From CAVOJV01 sp963696325 (GTDB lineage: Bacteria > Pseudomonadota > Gammaproteobacteria > Competibacterales > Competibacteraceae): a stretch of 64,000 nt of DNA. Each line of letters opens with the position of its first letter. Position 1 is the stretch's first letter. Position numbers and translations under genes: made by a program. This document shows positions 16,273 to 25,976 of the stretch, in pieces. Under the pieces are notes generated by a model, which was not told the origin of the DNA, did not search any database, and was given only the letters and a program-made list of their open reading frames with translations. The DNA lies in the NCBI GenBank assembly GCA_963696325.1, contig CAVOJV010000028.1:59926-123925 (forward strand). The letters run 5' to 3'.

Positions 16273-18601
16273 CTAACTGGTCGCTATTCGCGAGCGATCC
16301 CCCCCGCGTTCCTCCACTCCAGCCGCGCTCAGATTCAGATAGCACAGAGTGACGGCAATGACGATAGGTACGACCCCAACGAAGATGAAGATAAGGTCGC
16401 CGGGTGTGCGCAGCCATTCGATAAGACGGGCGGTTTCTTGCCCGGTATATGCCAGGCTTCGAGCATGCCAGTAGCCATGCTTTAGCGTATCTAGCAATTG
16501 CAGTAAGCCGGCGGGGAACAGACTCATGACAACCATGAGCAAGAGCCCGCCTTTAAGCCCCAGAACGAGACCTTGATGTATTTCTCCAAGCGTGCCCATT
16601 GGCTGTCGTTAGATACATGCCGCATCGCGAACACCAGCAGGCCAATCGCCAGCATGCCAAAAACCCCCATCATGGCGGCGTGGCCGTGGTTTACGGTGAG
16701 CACCGTCCCAATTTCAAAGTAGCTTACAATTGGCAGGTTAATTAGAAACCCGAAAACGCCGGCACCGGTGAAGTTCCAGAATCCGACTGCCATCAGGAAA
16801 TAGAAGGTCCACTTTTGCGGGATCCCCCGGTCTGGCCATCCGGGCTCGCACGGGTTAACTTGATGAAATCCCAGGCATCCAGCGTAAGCAGCGTGAGCGG
16901 GACTACCTCCAGCGCGGAAAAGGCCGCGCTCAGGGCCATGTTCAGGTGGGAATGGCCGGTAAAGTACCAATGGTGCCCGGTACCGATGAGTCCGCCACCG
17001 AAGTACAGGATGGCATCGAGGTAAATCACCCGTATGGCGGTGACGCGGGAGACGACACCGAGTCGAAAGAAAATGACGGCTACCATGACCGTGACGAAAA
17101 ACTCAAAGAAGCCCTCGACCCATAAGTGGATGATCCAGAATCGCCAGGTATCGACCACTGAGTAATGCGTGGTGCTGTCGAAGAACATGGCGGGCAAGTA
17201 GAAAACGGGGATCGCCAGGGCAGCCAGCAGGAAAAGGCGCGTGATCTCTCGTTGTTCAGGATTCCTCAGAGACGGGGCAAACCCTCGACACGAGCAGAAA
17301 GAACCAAAACACTAGCGCAGCGGCAAGCAGGATCTGCCAGGCGCGCCCAAGTTCGAGGTATTCCCACCCCTGGTGGCCAAACCAGAACCATGATTTCGGT
17401 AGCCATTGGTAGATGCCCAGCCATTCGCCGAGTAGGCTGCCAGCGACAACCACCACCAACCCGGTAAACAGTATGTTGATGCGTTTTACCTGTCCCTTCG
17501 GTTCCTGTTCGCTCGAGGGCCGGGGCAAGCAACAAAGCGCCGGCGACATAGGCGGTTGCAATCCAGAAGATGGCGAGTTGCAAATGCCAGGTGCGCAGAA
17601 TATTGCTTGGCAGCAGGGCAGAGATGTCGATCCCATAAAAGGTTTCCGGGTCGGCGCGGTAGTGTGCCGTGGCGCCACCCACGAGGGTCTGGACTAAAAA
17701 CAGGAGCGCCACGACGACGAAGAACTTGATGGTCGCTTTTTGGCTAGGGGTCGCATTACCGGGTAGCAGGCTCAGATGAGCTTGGGCCTTGCTCGGTTTC
17801 CAACCCAGATAATCGAACTTGCCGAACGCCAACAGCACCAGTGCTGTGCCCACCAAGAGGAACATCAAACTGATCGCGCTCCATAGCAGCGCAGCTCCGG
17901 TGGGTGTGTTGCCCACCGCCGGGTCATAGGGAAAATTGTTGGTGTAGGAGTAGGATTCATGCAGGGCGCGGCGCAACCGAGGCCCATGCGGTCCAGGCGA
18001 AAAATGCGGTAAGCTTCCGTAACTCCTCGGCGTCCGCGATAAAGTTGGCGGGTAGGCCACCGTTGCCGCCCGGTTTCGAAAAATAGTCTCGCCACCAGCC
18101 GATTTGGCGCCGATAGGAAGCGACTTCTGTATCGGTAAACGTCAGTGTCCGCGTTTGCGGATCATAACGGTTGTGTTTCAGCTCAGCTTGAACTAAGCCG
18201 TGTATGAGGGGGCGATCTTCCTCGGCCAGCGCAGCGAATGGCTGACCGAACCGCTGCTGCGCGAAGGTGGTCCCGACATCGATGGCGAGGTTGTGCAAAT
18301 ACTGCGCGGAAAAGTCCGGTCCCAGGTAACCGCCATGTCCCCAAATCGTGCCGTTGTCCATCAAACCGTATTTGAGGAATACTTGTTGCCCCGCCTGTAT
18401 GTCCTCTCCACTAAAGATGATCTCGCCGTTCGTGGTGACAAGCTTTTCTGGAATCGGGGGCGCGTCATGATGAACCTTGGTGGTAAGCAAGATCAAAACC
18501 GCGAACCCAATAACCATGACGGCGAGTACAGCGTACCGCCACCAAGGGGACAAGGTCTCTGAGGCCAGGGTTTCCTGGGTGTCGTTTGTAGTCTGGTACA
18601 T
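16273..18601 (-). CDS. norZ: Quinol-dependent nitric oxide reductase, interrupted by five frameshifts
   Basis: The protein can be followed across three frames from ATG 18601 to a stop at 16273. It is the single-subunit qNOR that reduces NO to N2O with quinol: a long periplasmic N-terminal domain (VFLKYGLMDNGTIWGHGGYLG) is followed by a 12-segment haem-copper core. Histidines expected for haem b, b3 and FeB are seen in ATAHYRADPE, RTWHLQLAIFW, HLWVEGFFEFF, GTGHHWYFTGHSH and VNHGHAAMMGV. Frame changes fall near 17,965, 17,515, 17,285, 16,825 and 16,562. All core motifs survive on both sides, which suggests sequencing indels; a real pseudogene cannot be excluded. Confidence 0.85.
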
Positions 18602-19270
18602 GCGCGACCTCCGTTACCTCGTCGTTGTCTTGATGCGCGGGCTAAACGATTAATGCTGAGTTTTTGTGTGGTGAAGCCCGTGACTAAGAACATATATACA
18701 ACTAAAGTGCCCCTTTTTCACTTCTCATCTCGCCTTAATTAATTAAGGAGGACGCGATTTGTGGGCTGCTGCGATAGTTGCACCAGCCTTGCCGTTGCCC
18801 GCGGCGGTGCGACGTGGCGTTTGCCTGGGAGCAGTCCGGCGGTGTTTTCTTGGCTGGATCAGGTGCGCTAAAGTGTATCCATGCAGTTGCGCAAGAAATG
18901 CGTCCAGGGCTGCGAGCGCCTTGCGCAGCACGCAGGCGCTCTCGATACAGCATAGGCACGATCACTTGATGGAAGCATTCGACCAGCGCCGTGTCGTCCT
19001 CGCAATCACGAATCACCGAGCCAAGACTTCTATGCCGAATGGGGGCGCGAGGTCCGCGTCGAACAGATCCCAGCGCTGGAGCCAAAGAAGAACGCTCCGT
19101 CTGCGCCGGTGGCAAGCCGTCCGCGCCACCGGGGGACTGTGGCGACCCCATACATTCCTCGAACGACTGACAGGATTGCTCTGTGAGGTTGACGAGCGCT
19201 TGGGGCCGGTAGTTGTCAGGATAGTTATCGGCTATCCTTACCAGCAGTCAGTCTGATAAAGATATGCCCC
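18602..19270. other. Region upstream of norZ with no convincing gene
   Basis: The norZ-proximal 150 bases are AT-rich (AACATATATACAAC near 18690, TTAATTAATTAAGGAGG near 18737-18752) and probably hold the norZ promoter. The following 500 bases have coding-like patches on the minus strand (DCEDDTALVECFHQVIVPML, then in another frame VLRKALAALDAFLAQLHGY), but no continuous frame and no recognised family. This may be a decayed gene, or one broken by the same indels as norZ. Confidence 0.4.
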
Positions 19271-19705
19271 GTGACCATTACCGCCGATCTGTTTAAACGC
19301 CGCTTTCCCAGGTTGCTCGAAAAGCTTGGGCGCAGTGATCTGGAGATCCTCCTGAAGGCGCTGACGCGTATCGAAGCAAGTTCAGGTGAATTGCTGTATC
19401 GTTGCGGCGAACACTCCGATGCCCTCTATATGGTCTGGGAGGGTAGATTGGCGCTTGCCTTGCCGATTGCCGGCAAAGATATTTTTCTCGGCCACATCGG
19501 ACCCGGTCAATTCAGCGGGGTGACGGCGGTGATAGATCCGGGGCCGGCACTGATTACGGTTACGGTGGCTGAACCCAGTGTCCTGTCGCGCCTGAAACAC
19601 GAAGAACTGGTGGCATTGCGCGAAACCCAGCCACGCCTTTGTAGTAACCTGCTCCGCGCCCTCTCCCTGGATCTGGTGGAGTGGCTGCGCGCCTACGAGG
19701 CCTAG
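19271..19705 (+). CDS. Stand-alone cyclic-nucleotide-binding domain protein 1
   Basis: A 144-residue protein that is almost entirely a CRP-like cNMP-binding beta roll: LLYRCGEHSDALYMVWEGRLAL (about residues 39-60) and IFLGHIGPGQFSGVTAVID (about 70-88). It lacks the C-terminal helix-turn-helix of CRP/FNR regulators, ending soon after the long helix (LLRALSLDLVEWLRAYEA). A TAGATG junction joins it to a 25-codon ORF and then a second domain of the same kind. It lies downstream of norZ in the opposite orientation. The ligand is unknown; the phosphate-binding arginine of true cAMP binders is not evident. Confidence 0.75.
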   Translation: MTITADLFKRRFPRLLEKLGRSDLEILLKALTRIEASSGELLYRCGEHSDALYMVWEGRLALALPIAGKDIFLGHIGPGQFSGVTAVIDPGPALITVTVAEPSVLSRLKHEELVALRETQPRLCSNLLRALSLDLVEWLRAYEA

Positions 19706-19783
19706 ATGGCGGAACGAACCCAGCCCGGTAATATTCAGGATTTCTTCCGGATGAGCCGGCATTTGGCAAGGCTGGAGGATTAA
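19706..19783 (+). CDS. 25-codon ORF between the two cNMP-binding genes
   Basis: ATG at 19706 directly follows the TAG of the upstream gene and encodes MAERTQPGNIQDFFRMSRHL plus five residues, ending at TAA 19783. The next gene starts 12 bases later. It may be a coupled small protein or a translation bridge. The evidence is only the tight spacing on both sides and a reasonable codon pattern. Confidence 0.3.
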   Translation: MAERTQPGNIQDFFRMSRHLARLED

Positions 19784-19795
19784 GAAAGGATGGCC

Positions 19796-20275
19796 ATGGG
19801 TGTACCGATCAGTTTTACTAACTTTTTGCAGACCGTTCCCGCTTTTGCCGAGTTCAGTCCCCAGGAACTGGAAGTCCTGGAACAGGCCATGGTGGTTGGC
19901 GAATACCCCGATGGTTACGAATTTATCGGCGAAGAGCGCCGCGCCAGAAATATGTTCCTGATCGTCGAGGGCCAGGTAATCGCCACGCACAGGCGCTCAA
20001 AGGTGCGCGGGCTGGATGTGATGGAACGGCTGGGACCTGGCGACATATTCGGCCTGGTCGCGCTTATCGATCACCGCCCTGGATGGGCCACCTACCTCGC
20101 GGCGGGTCCGGTAACGGCGGCGTACCTGCCGGCCAATGCCTTTGAACTGCTGTTTACCGCTAATGCGCCGCTGGCTTATCGGTTTCAAAGTCTCATCGCC
20201 ACACAACTGGTCCGTGATCTGCGCGCCTGCGCCAGTGATTTGATGGCGGCGATTGACGAGACACCCAAGGGTTGA
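19796..20275 (+). CDS. Stand-alone cyclic-nucleotide-binding domain protein 2
   Basis: A 159-residue protein with one CRP-like beta-roll domain: EVLEQAMVVGEYPDGYEFIG, MFLIVEGQVIATHRRSK and MERLGPGDIFGLVALIDHRP, then a long helix and no DNA-binding domain. It is a diverged paralogue of the preceding gene. ATG 19796 is preferred over ATG 19790 because AAAGGA ends at 19790 and can only serve the later start. Regulatory sensing without DNA binding suggests it acts through protein partners; that is inference. Confidence 0.75.
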   Translation: MGVPISFTNFLQTVPAFAEFSPQELEVLEQAMVVGEYPDGYEFIGEERRARNMFLIVEGQVIATHRRSKVRGLDVMERLGPGDIFGLVALIDHRPGWATYLAAGPVTAAYLPANAFELLFTANAPLAYRFQSLIATQLVRDLRACASDLMAAIDETPKG

Positions 20276-20285
20276 GCTTGCCGCT

Positions 20286-21126
20286 CTAGCCGATTGAACT
20301 GACATCCCGGCGCATTTCCCAGCACTCCACACAGCAGGGATCCTCGGGGACATCCAGACGCAAGGCGGTGAGGCGGTTGCCCGAGACGCAGCCGCTGTCC
20401 AGGGCGTAGATCCCCGGTTCGCGATGATAACCCAGCGCCGCCCAGTGGCCGAACACAATGTTGAGATCGGCGTTGCGGCGTCCCGGCGCCTGGAACCAGG
20501 GTTTGAGGTCCGCGGGCTGACTGCCGGGAGCGCCTTTCTGGGCAAAGGACAAGGTGCCGTCGTCCCTGCAAAAGCGCATCCGGGTCAGATAATTGACGAT
20601 ACAGCGCAGGCGTTCGTTGCCCTGCAGATCGTTGCGCCAGACCCTGGGTTCGCTGCCGAACATATTGGCGAGGAAGCCTCTGTAATCAGGGCCGCGCAGG
20701 ACCGCTTCCAGTTCCTGCGCGCGGGCTTGCGCTTGCTCCAGATCCCACTGCGGCGGGAGGCCGGCATGCACCAGGGTAAATCCCAATTCTGGATCGTGAT
20801 GCAAGAGGGGGCAGTGGCGCAGCCGAGTTCAGCAGAGGTTCCCGGTCAGGGGCCTCCAGGATGGTGTGGAAGGTGTCCTTATGTTTGGGTTGCACATAGC
20901 CTTCCGCCACGGCCAGTAGAGTGAGGTCGTGATTACCCAGCACGGTAACGGTTTGATCGCCCAAAGAACGTACTAGGCGCAGCACTTGCAGTGACTGGGG
21001 ACCCCGGTTGATGAGGTCACCCGCGAACCACAGGGTATCCCGGGCGGGATCGAAGGTTAGCGCCTCCAGCAGGCGCTGTAAGGGGTCGTAACAACCCTGC
21101 ACATCGCCGATGGCGTAAACGGCCAC
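20286..21126 (-). CDS. apaH: Diadenosine tetraphosphatase ApaH, one frameshift
   Basis: Symmetrical Ap4A hydrolase of the metallophosphatase family. Motifs appear in order: GDVQGCYDPLQRLL, GDLINRGPQSLQVL, LGNHDLTLLA, then after the frame change VHAGLPPQW and NIVFGHWAALGY. The frame changes near 20,825, where one extra base turns the expected LLNWLRHCPLLHHDPE into nonsense; a single-base error explains it. The gene ends the lptD-surA-pdxA-rsmA-apaG-apaH series, 10 bases after apaG. Confidence 0.92.
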
Positions 21127-21136
21127 CTGCCGTACC

Positions 21137-21514
21137 TCAATGCAGGGTGCGAGGAATGGCCAGGGTGAAAGCGGGAATAGCGGCGTCGAAGGCTATGCCA
21201 TCATCGGCCAGCATTTGATAGGTGCCGCGCATACTGCCCACTGGCGTTTCGATAACGGTGCCGCTCGTATATTGAAAGCCCTCGCCTGGACGCAGATAGG
21301 GCTGCTCGCCCACCACGCCGTCGCCGCGAACCTCTTCCACCTTGCCGTTGGAGTCGGTGATGATCCAATGGCGGGTCAGCAGTTTGGCGGGGATACTGCC
21401 CTCGTTCTGGATAGTTATCGTGTAGGCAAATACGTAGCGATTCTGTTCAGGGGCGGATTGGGCCTCGATATAAAAGGACTGCGCGACCACTCTGATGTTG
21501 TATGTTGGATCCAT
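21137..21514 (-). CDS. apaG: ApaG protein
   Basis: A 125-residue single-domain ApaG with a fibronectin-III-like beta sandwich. The family core is clear: YTITIQNEGSIPAKLLTRHW, then GEGFQYTSGTVIETPVGSMR. Its biochemical role is poorly defined; mutants in enteric bacteria affect cobalt and magnesium efflux. It sits directly upstream of apaH as in other gammaproteobacteria. Confidence 0.96.
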   Translation of the reverse strand: MDPTYNIRVVAQSFYIEAQSAPEQNRYVFAYTITIQNEGSIPAKLLTRHWIITDSNGKVEEVRGDGVVGEQPYLRPGEGFQYTSGTVIETPVGSMRGTYQMLADDGIAFDAAIPAFTLAIPRTLH

Positions 21515-21543
21515 TGTCTGTTCTTCACTTGATTGGCTGAGTG

Positions 21544-22659
21544 TCAGGTAGTCGCGGCCAGATCAATGGCCTTGGCTTCGATGTTGGCAAGCAGGTTGTG
21601 GAATGACTGGGCAAAGGCAGCCACGCCCTCTTCCTCGAGGCGGTCGGTCACGGCGGTCAGGTCGATTTCCAGATCGGGTAGGGAGGCCAATTGCGCCAGC
21701 GCGGTGTCCCAGTCCTTTTCCAAGGTTGGGGCGACCAGGCCATGTTCCCGGAAGGCCGCATAGGTAGCCGGTGGTATGGTGTTGACGGTCTCTGGGCCAA
21801 TCAATCCCTCCACGTACAGCACATCCCGGAAGGCTGGATTCTTGGTGCTGGTGCTAGCCCATAGCAGCCGTTGGGGACGGGCGCCGGCGGCTTTCAGCGC
21901 CTGAAAGCGGGGACCGGCGTACAGTTCCTTGAAACGCCGATAAGCCAGCTTGGCATTGGCAATGGCGATTTTGCCCTGCAAACCGGGGGCCTTTTCCGCC
22001 AGCACAGGATCGAGGGCGCTATCCACGCGGCTGACGAAAAAGCTCGCCACCGAGGCGATGCGCTGCACGGGTTGGTCATTGGCGAAACGCCGCTCCAGGC
22101 CCCGCAGATAGGCGTCGGCCACGTCCAGATAGCGGTCCACCGAGAACAGCAGGGTGACGTTAATATTGATGCCGTCGGCGACGAGTTGTTCGATGGCGGG
22201 AAGGCCGGCTCGGGTGGCGGGTACCTTGATCATCACGTTAGGGCGATGCAGGTGAGCATGCAGTTCGCGGGCCTCCCGAATGGTGGCCTCCGTATCATGA
22301 GCCAGGTCTGGAGAGACCTCCAGGCTCACCATGCCATCCACGCCGTCGGTGGCTACGTACACCGGCAGCAGCAAGTCGGCGGCGATGCCGATGTCCTCGC
22401 TGGCCAGGGCATAGAACAGGTCGCGGCTGGACTCGGTTGGATTGGCGTTGAGCAGTCGCCGCAACGCCTCATCATAGTCGTGGCCTCCGCTAATGGCCTT
22501 ATCGAAGATAGAGGGGTTGGAAGTGATGCCGCGCAGATCATCTTCCGCAAGCAGCCGCACCAGTTCCCTCGAGGTCAACATGGAGCGGTGAATATTATCG
22601 TACCAGATGCTTTGTCCGGAGGCGTTGAGGACGCGCAAGGGGTTGTTTTGTTGAAGCAT
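21544..22659 (-). CDS. tal: Transaldolase
   Basis: A 371-residue transaldolase of the longer subfamily also found in cyanobacteria, actinobacteria and Tal-Pgi fusions. It moves a dihydroxyacetone unit between sugar phosphates in the pentose phosphate pathway. The (beta/alpha)8 barrel shows MIKVPATRAGLPAIEQL, GININVTLLFSVDRY and the Schiff-base lysine in WASTSTKNPAFRDV. ATG 22659 (MLQQNNPLRVLNASGQSIWYD) is the natural start. It is an insertion between rsmA and apaG, which are normally adjacent. Confidence 0.95.
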   Translation of the reverse strand: MLQQNNPLRVLNASGQSIWYDNIHRSMLTSRELVRLLAEDDLRGITSNPSIFDKAISGGHDYDEALRRLLNANPTESSRDLFYALASEDIGIAADLLLPVYVATDGVDGMVSLEVSPDLAHDTEATIREARELHAHLHRPNVMIKVPATRAGLPAIEQLVADGININVTLLFSVDRYLDVADAYLRGLERRFANDQPVQRIASVASFFVSRVDSALDPVLAEKAPGLQGKIAIANAKLAYRRFKELYAGPRFQALKAAGARPQRLLWASTSTKNPAFRDVLYVEGLIGPETVNTIPPATYAAFREHGLVAPTLEKDWDTALAQLASLPDLEIDLTAVTDRLEEEGVAAFAQSFHNLLANIEAKAIDLAATT

Positions 22660-22720
22660 GGAGTGAGTTCCTTTTAAGTGGTATCTGGAATACCACAGTT
22701 GGACAGGCTTGACCCTTATA

Positions 22721-23506
22721 TTACTCCACACGGTTGCTGAGGGCAGCAAAGTCAGCAAGGCTCAGGGTTTCCGGACGCGCGCCGGGATCGATACCGATGG
22801 CGTCCATATCCTCAGGGCCGAGCAAGGGACGCAGGGTATTGCGCAGGGTCTTGCGGCGCTGGGAGAATGCTTGCCGAACCAGGTGCGCGAAGCGCGTCTC
22901 GTCAGCCACGTACACCGGTGGCTGGCGATGCGGAAGCAGTCGCACAAAGGCCGACTCCACCCTAGGCGGCGGCGCAAAGGCTTGCGGGCCGATGGCGAAC
23001 AGGGGCTCGACCCGGCACCGATACTGTACCATCACCGAAAGCCGTCCATAAGCCGGAGTACAGGGACTGGCCGCCAGCCGTTCCACCACCTCTTTTTGCA
23101 GCATGAAGTGCATATCTTCGATATGCGCGGCCTGCTCAAGCAGGTGAAACAGCAAGGGTGTGGAGATGTTGTAAGGCAGGTTGCCCACGATCCGCAGGAG
23201 GCGCTCATCCTGGCGCAGCGGCGAGAAGGCAAAGGCCAGGACATCGGCGTTGTGGATGCGCAAATCGCCCACTCCCTGGCAGAGGCGCTGCAGCGGCGGG
23301 ATCACGTCGCGGTCCAGTTCGACCACCTCCAGGCGCCCCACCATTTGCAGCAAGGGTCGGGTGATGGCGCCAAGGCCCGGACCGATCTCCACCAGGCGCT
23401 GGCCGGTAGCCGGTCGGATGGCCTGTAGAATACGCGCGATAACTGACTGATCGCGTAAAAAATGCTGGCCGAAGCGTTTGCGGGGATAGTGAGTGGAAAC
23501 CGGCAT
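22721..23506 (-). CDS. rsmA: 16S rRNA adenine dimethyltransferase RsmA/KsgA
   Basis: A 261-residue enzyme that dimethylates A1518 and A1519 of 16S rRNA late in 30S assembly. Motifs: RKRFGQHFLRDQ at the N-terminus, VEIGPGLGAITRPLL (SAM binding, about residues 40-54), the catalytic VGNLPYNIS (about 107-115) and a C-terminal domain with RRKTLRNTL. It starts 11 bases downstream of pdxA. Confidence 0.97.
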   Translation of the reverse strand: MPVSTHYPRKRFGQHFLRDQSVIARILQAIRPATGQRLVEIGPGLGAITRPLLQMVGRLEVVELDRDVIPPLQRLCQGVGDLRIHNADVLAFAFSPLRQDERLLRIVGNLPYNISTPLLFHLLEQAAHIEDMHFMLQKEVVERLAASPCTPAYGRLSVMVQYRCRVEPLFAIGPQAFAPPPRVESAFVRLLPHRQPPVYVADETRFAHLVRQAFSQRRKTLRNTLRPLLGPEDMDAIGIDPGARPETLSLADFAALSNRVE

Positions 23507-23517
23507 GGCCTGAACGC

Positions 23518-24519
23518 CTATCTAGCCAGCGCCGTGTTGCGAACGAGGTTTATCGCGCAGGTGATGGCCGCCAACAGGCTGCCGGCATCAGCCCTGCCCG
23601 TACCGGCCAGATCCAGGGCGGTGCCATGGTCCACCGACGTGCGGATCAGCGGCAAGCCGAGGGTAATGTTGACGGACTTGCCGAAGCCCTTGTGCTTGAG
23701 CACCGGCAGGCCCTGATCGTGATACATGGCCAGCACCACGTCAGTTTGCTCCAGGTGTTTGCGAGTGAACAAGGTGTCCGCCGGCAGCGGTCCTTGCACG
23801 CGCAAACCCTCGCCGCGCAGGCGCAGCAGAGCGGGTTCGATGATGTCCTTGTCCTCACGACCCAGATAGCCCCCCTCACCCGCATGGGGGTTCAAGCCGC
23901 AGACCAGGATACGCGGCTGGGGAATGGCGAAACGCATCCGCAGATCACGATCCAGGATACGGATGGTGTGCTCCAGGCGCTCGGCGGTGATCGCGTCGGC
24001 CACCGCCCGCAGCGGCAAATGGGTGGTCAAAAGGGCCACCCGCAAGCCCGGCGTGGCCAACATCATGACCGGCAGGCCACCACCACAAAGTGCAGCGAAG
24101 AACTCGGTATGGCCGCTGAACGGGATGCCGGCGTCGTTGATGACGCCCTTGTGTACGGGTGCCGTCACCAGGGCGTCGAACTGGCCTTCCAGACAACCAC
24201 GGGCAGCCTGTTCCAGTATCATCAGGACATGGGCGGCATTGGCCGGGTCCGGCTGACCAGGTCTGGCCGGGGCCAGCAACGGAATCGACAGTACCTTCAG
24301 ATGACCGGCGGTCTGCGGAGAACGCGGTGCGTCCGGGCTGAAGTCCTCCAGCGCCAGCGCCAAGCCCAGCAGGGCGGCCCGTTCCTCCAACAACGCCGGT
24401 GCGCTGGCCACCACGATGTCGGCGGCGTGGGCTTGCTGGGCCAGCATGACGCAAAGATCGGGGCCGATGCCAGCAGGTTCACCGGCAGTGACGATCAAGC
24501 GCGGTAGGGTAGCATTCAC
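23518..24519 (-). CDS. pdxA: 4-hydroxythreonine-4-phosphate dehydrogenase PdxA
   Basis: A 333-residue NAD-dependent oxidative decarboxylase of pyridoxal phosphate synthesis. Metal and substrate ligands are visible: TAPVHKGVINDAGIPFSGHTE, MYHDQGLPVLKHKGFGKSVN and RTSVDHGTALDLAGTG. It lies 85 bases downstream of surA in the conserved cluster. Confidence 0.97.
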   Translation of the reverse strand: MNATLPRLIVTAGEPAGIGPDLCVMLAQQAHAADIVVASAPALLEERAALLGLALALEDFSPDAPRSPQTAGHLKVLSIPLLAPARPGQPDPANAAHVLMILEQAARGCLEGQFDALVTAPVHKGVINDAGIPFSGHTEFFAALCGGGLPVMMLATPGLRVALLTTHLPLRAVADAITAERLEHTIRILDRDLRMRFAIPQPRILVCGLNPHAGEGGYLGREDKDIIEPALLRLRGEGLRVQGPLPADTLFTRKHLEQTDVVLAMYHDQGLPVLKHKGFGKSVNITLGLPLIRTSVDHGTALDLAGTGRADAGSLLAAITCAINLVRNTALAR

Positions 24520-24604
24520 CGGCTATGCCTGGCGGGCATTAACTGGGCGGGGAGCAACCGTAGCGCGTCCCCGCTTATCGATGCCCCTGTTCCGACCCGC
24601 CAGG

Positions 24605-25954
24605 CTACCCACCGACTTTGGCGGGCGCCTGGTTGAGGCGAATCTCCACATAGGCTTCACCCCGCAGGCGCCGCAGCCACAGTTCCCATTCTTCGTCGGC
24701 GCGACGCTTGAAAAGCGCTTCCTTGAGCTGGGCGCGTTGGATGTCACCACCGCCCTCACTCTGGCGGCGCTCCAGTAATTGCACGATGTGCCAGCCAGCA
24801 GGAGTCTGGAAAGGCTGGCTTAATTGACCGGGCTGGAGTTGATTCACCTCCTGCTCGAAGCTAGGTGGCAGTCCGCTGGTGGTTATCCATCCCAAATCGC
24901 CGCCTTTGACGGCGGAGGCGTTGTCATTGGAATTGGCACGCGCCAATTCGGCAAAGTCCGCACCATTTTGTATGCGTTCGCGCAAGCGTTGCACACGCAG
25001 GCGGGCATCGTCACCAGTAGCCCGTTCGTTGGTGGCGATGAGGATGTGGCGGATGTGAATTTGATTAACCAGCCGCTGCTGGGAACCCTTGCTCTCCAGC
25101 AGCTTGACGATATGGAAGCCGCTAGAACTGCGAATCAAATCGCTGACTTGGCCTGGCTGCAAGCGGGGCACCACATCGGCGAACAAAGTGGGTATCTGAT
25201 CGATTTTGCGCCAGCCCAGCTCGCCGCCCTCCAAAGCTTGACGATCGTCGGAGACGGCCACCGCCAAGCGCTTAAAATCGGCGCCTTGGCGCAGTTGCTC
25301 CAGTATGCCAAGGGCTTTTTTGCGGCCGGCTTCTATCTGTTCAGGAGAAGCTCCTTCCGGCAGGGCGATAAGGATTTGGGCGATGTTGTACTCGCGTTCC
25401 CCCCCGTTCGCGGCACGGGGATTTCCCATGATGCTGTCGACTTCCTGATCGGAAAGCTGAATCTGACTATCCACCATCCGCTGGCGCAGCCGGGTGAACA
25501 TAATTTCCTTTCGGATATCCTCGCGGAAGCCGGCAAAATCGAAACCGTCCTTCTCGATGGTCTGGCGCAGTTGGCTTAACGTGAGATTATTTTGCCGGGC
25601 GAGGTTTTCAATGGCGGTATTCAAGGTCTGGTCATCGACTACGATACCGTTGCGTTCCGCGGCGCGCAGTTGCAATTTGCCGAGGATCAGACGTTCCAGA
25701 ACTTGGTTTTGTAGCACCTCAGGGGGCGGCAGTGGGGTACCTTTTTTCTTGAGTTGGCGTTCGATGGTAGCCATGCTGGCAGCCAACTCGCCACGGGTGA
25801 TGATATCGTTGTCCACGACGGCAGCTATGGTATCCAATTGATTGCCCGTGGTTTCGTTATCCGGGCCGAAAACCAATTGGGCGTAGGCTGTTCGAAGTAC
25901 CAGACTAATGAACAGACTTAGGCACAGCACCATGGTAAAGATGATTTTTTTCAT
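24605..25954 (-). CDS. surA: Periplasmic chaperone and peptidyl-prolyl isomerase SurA
   Basis: A 449-residue periplasmic chaperone for outer-membrane proteins, including LptD encoded just upstream. It has a Sec signal peptide (about 25 residues), a SurA N-terminal helical domain (TIAAVVDNDIITRGELAAS), and two parvulin domains (about 175-275 and 285-385) marked by YNIAQILIALPEG and IHIRHILIATNER. A C-terminal helix completes the fold. The start is 23 bases after the lptD stop. Confidence 0.97.
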   Translation of the reverse strand: MKKIIFTMVLCLSLFISLVLRTAYAQLVFGPDNETTGNQLDTIAAVVDNDIITRGELAASMATIERQLKKKGTPLPPPEVLQNQVLERLILGKLQLRAAERNGIVVDDQTLNTAIENLARQNNLTLSQLRQTIEKDGFDFAGFREDIRKEIMFTRLRQRMVDSQIQLSDQEVDSIMGNPRAANGGEREYNIAQILIALPEGASPEQIEAGRKKALGILEQLRQGADFKRLAVAVSDDRQALEGGELGWRKIDQIPTLFADVVPRLQPGQVSDLIRSSSGFHIVKLLESKGSQQRLVNQIHIRHILIATNERATGDDARLRVQRLRERIQNGADFAELARANSNDNASAVKGGDLGWITTSGLPPSFEQEVNQLQPGQLSQPFQTPAGWHIVQLLERRQSEGGGDIQRAQLKEALFKRRADEEWELWLRRLRGEAYVEIRLNQAPAKVGG

Positions 25955-25976
25955 AAGTTTGTCTTGATCAAGATGC

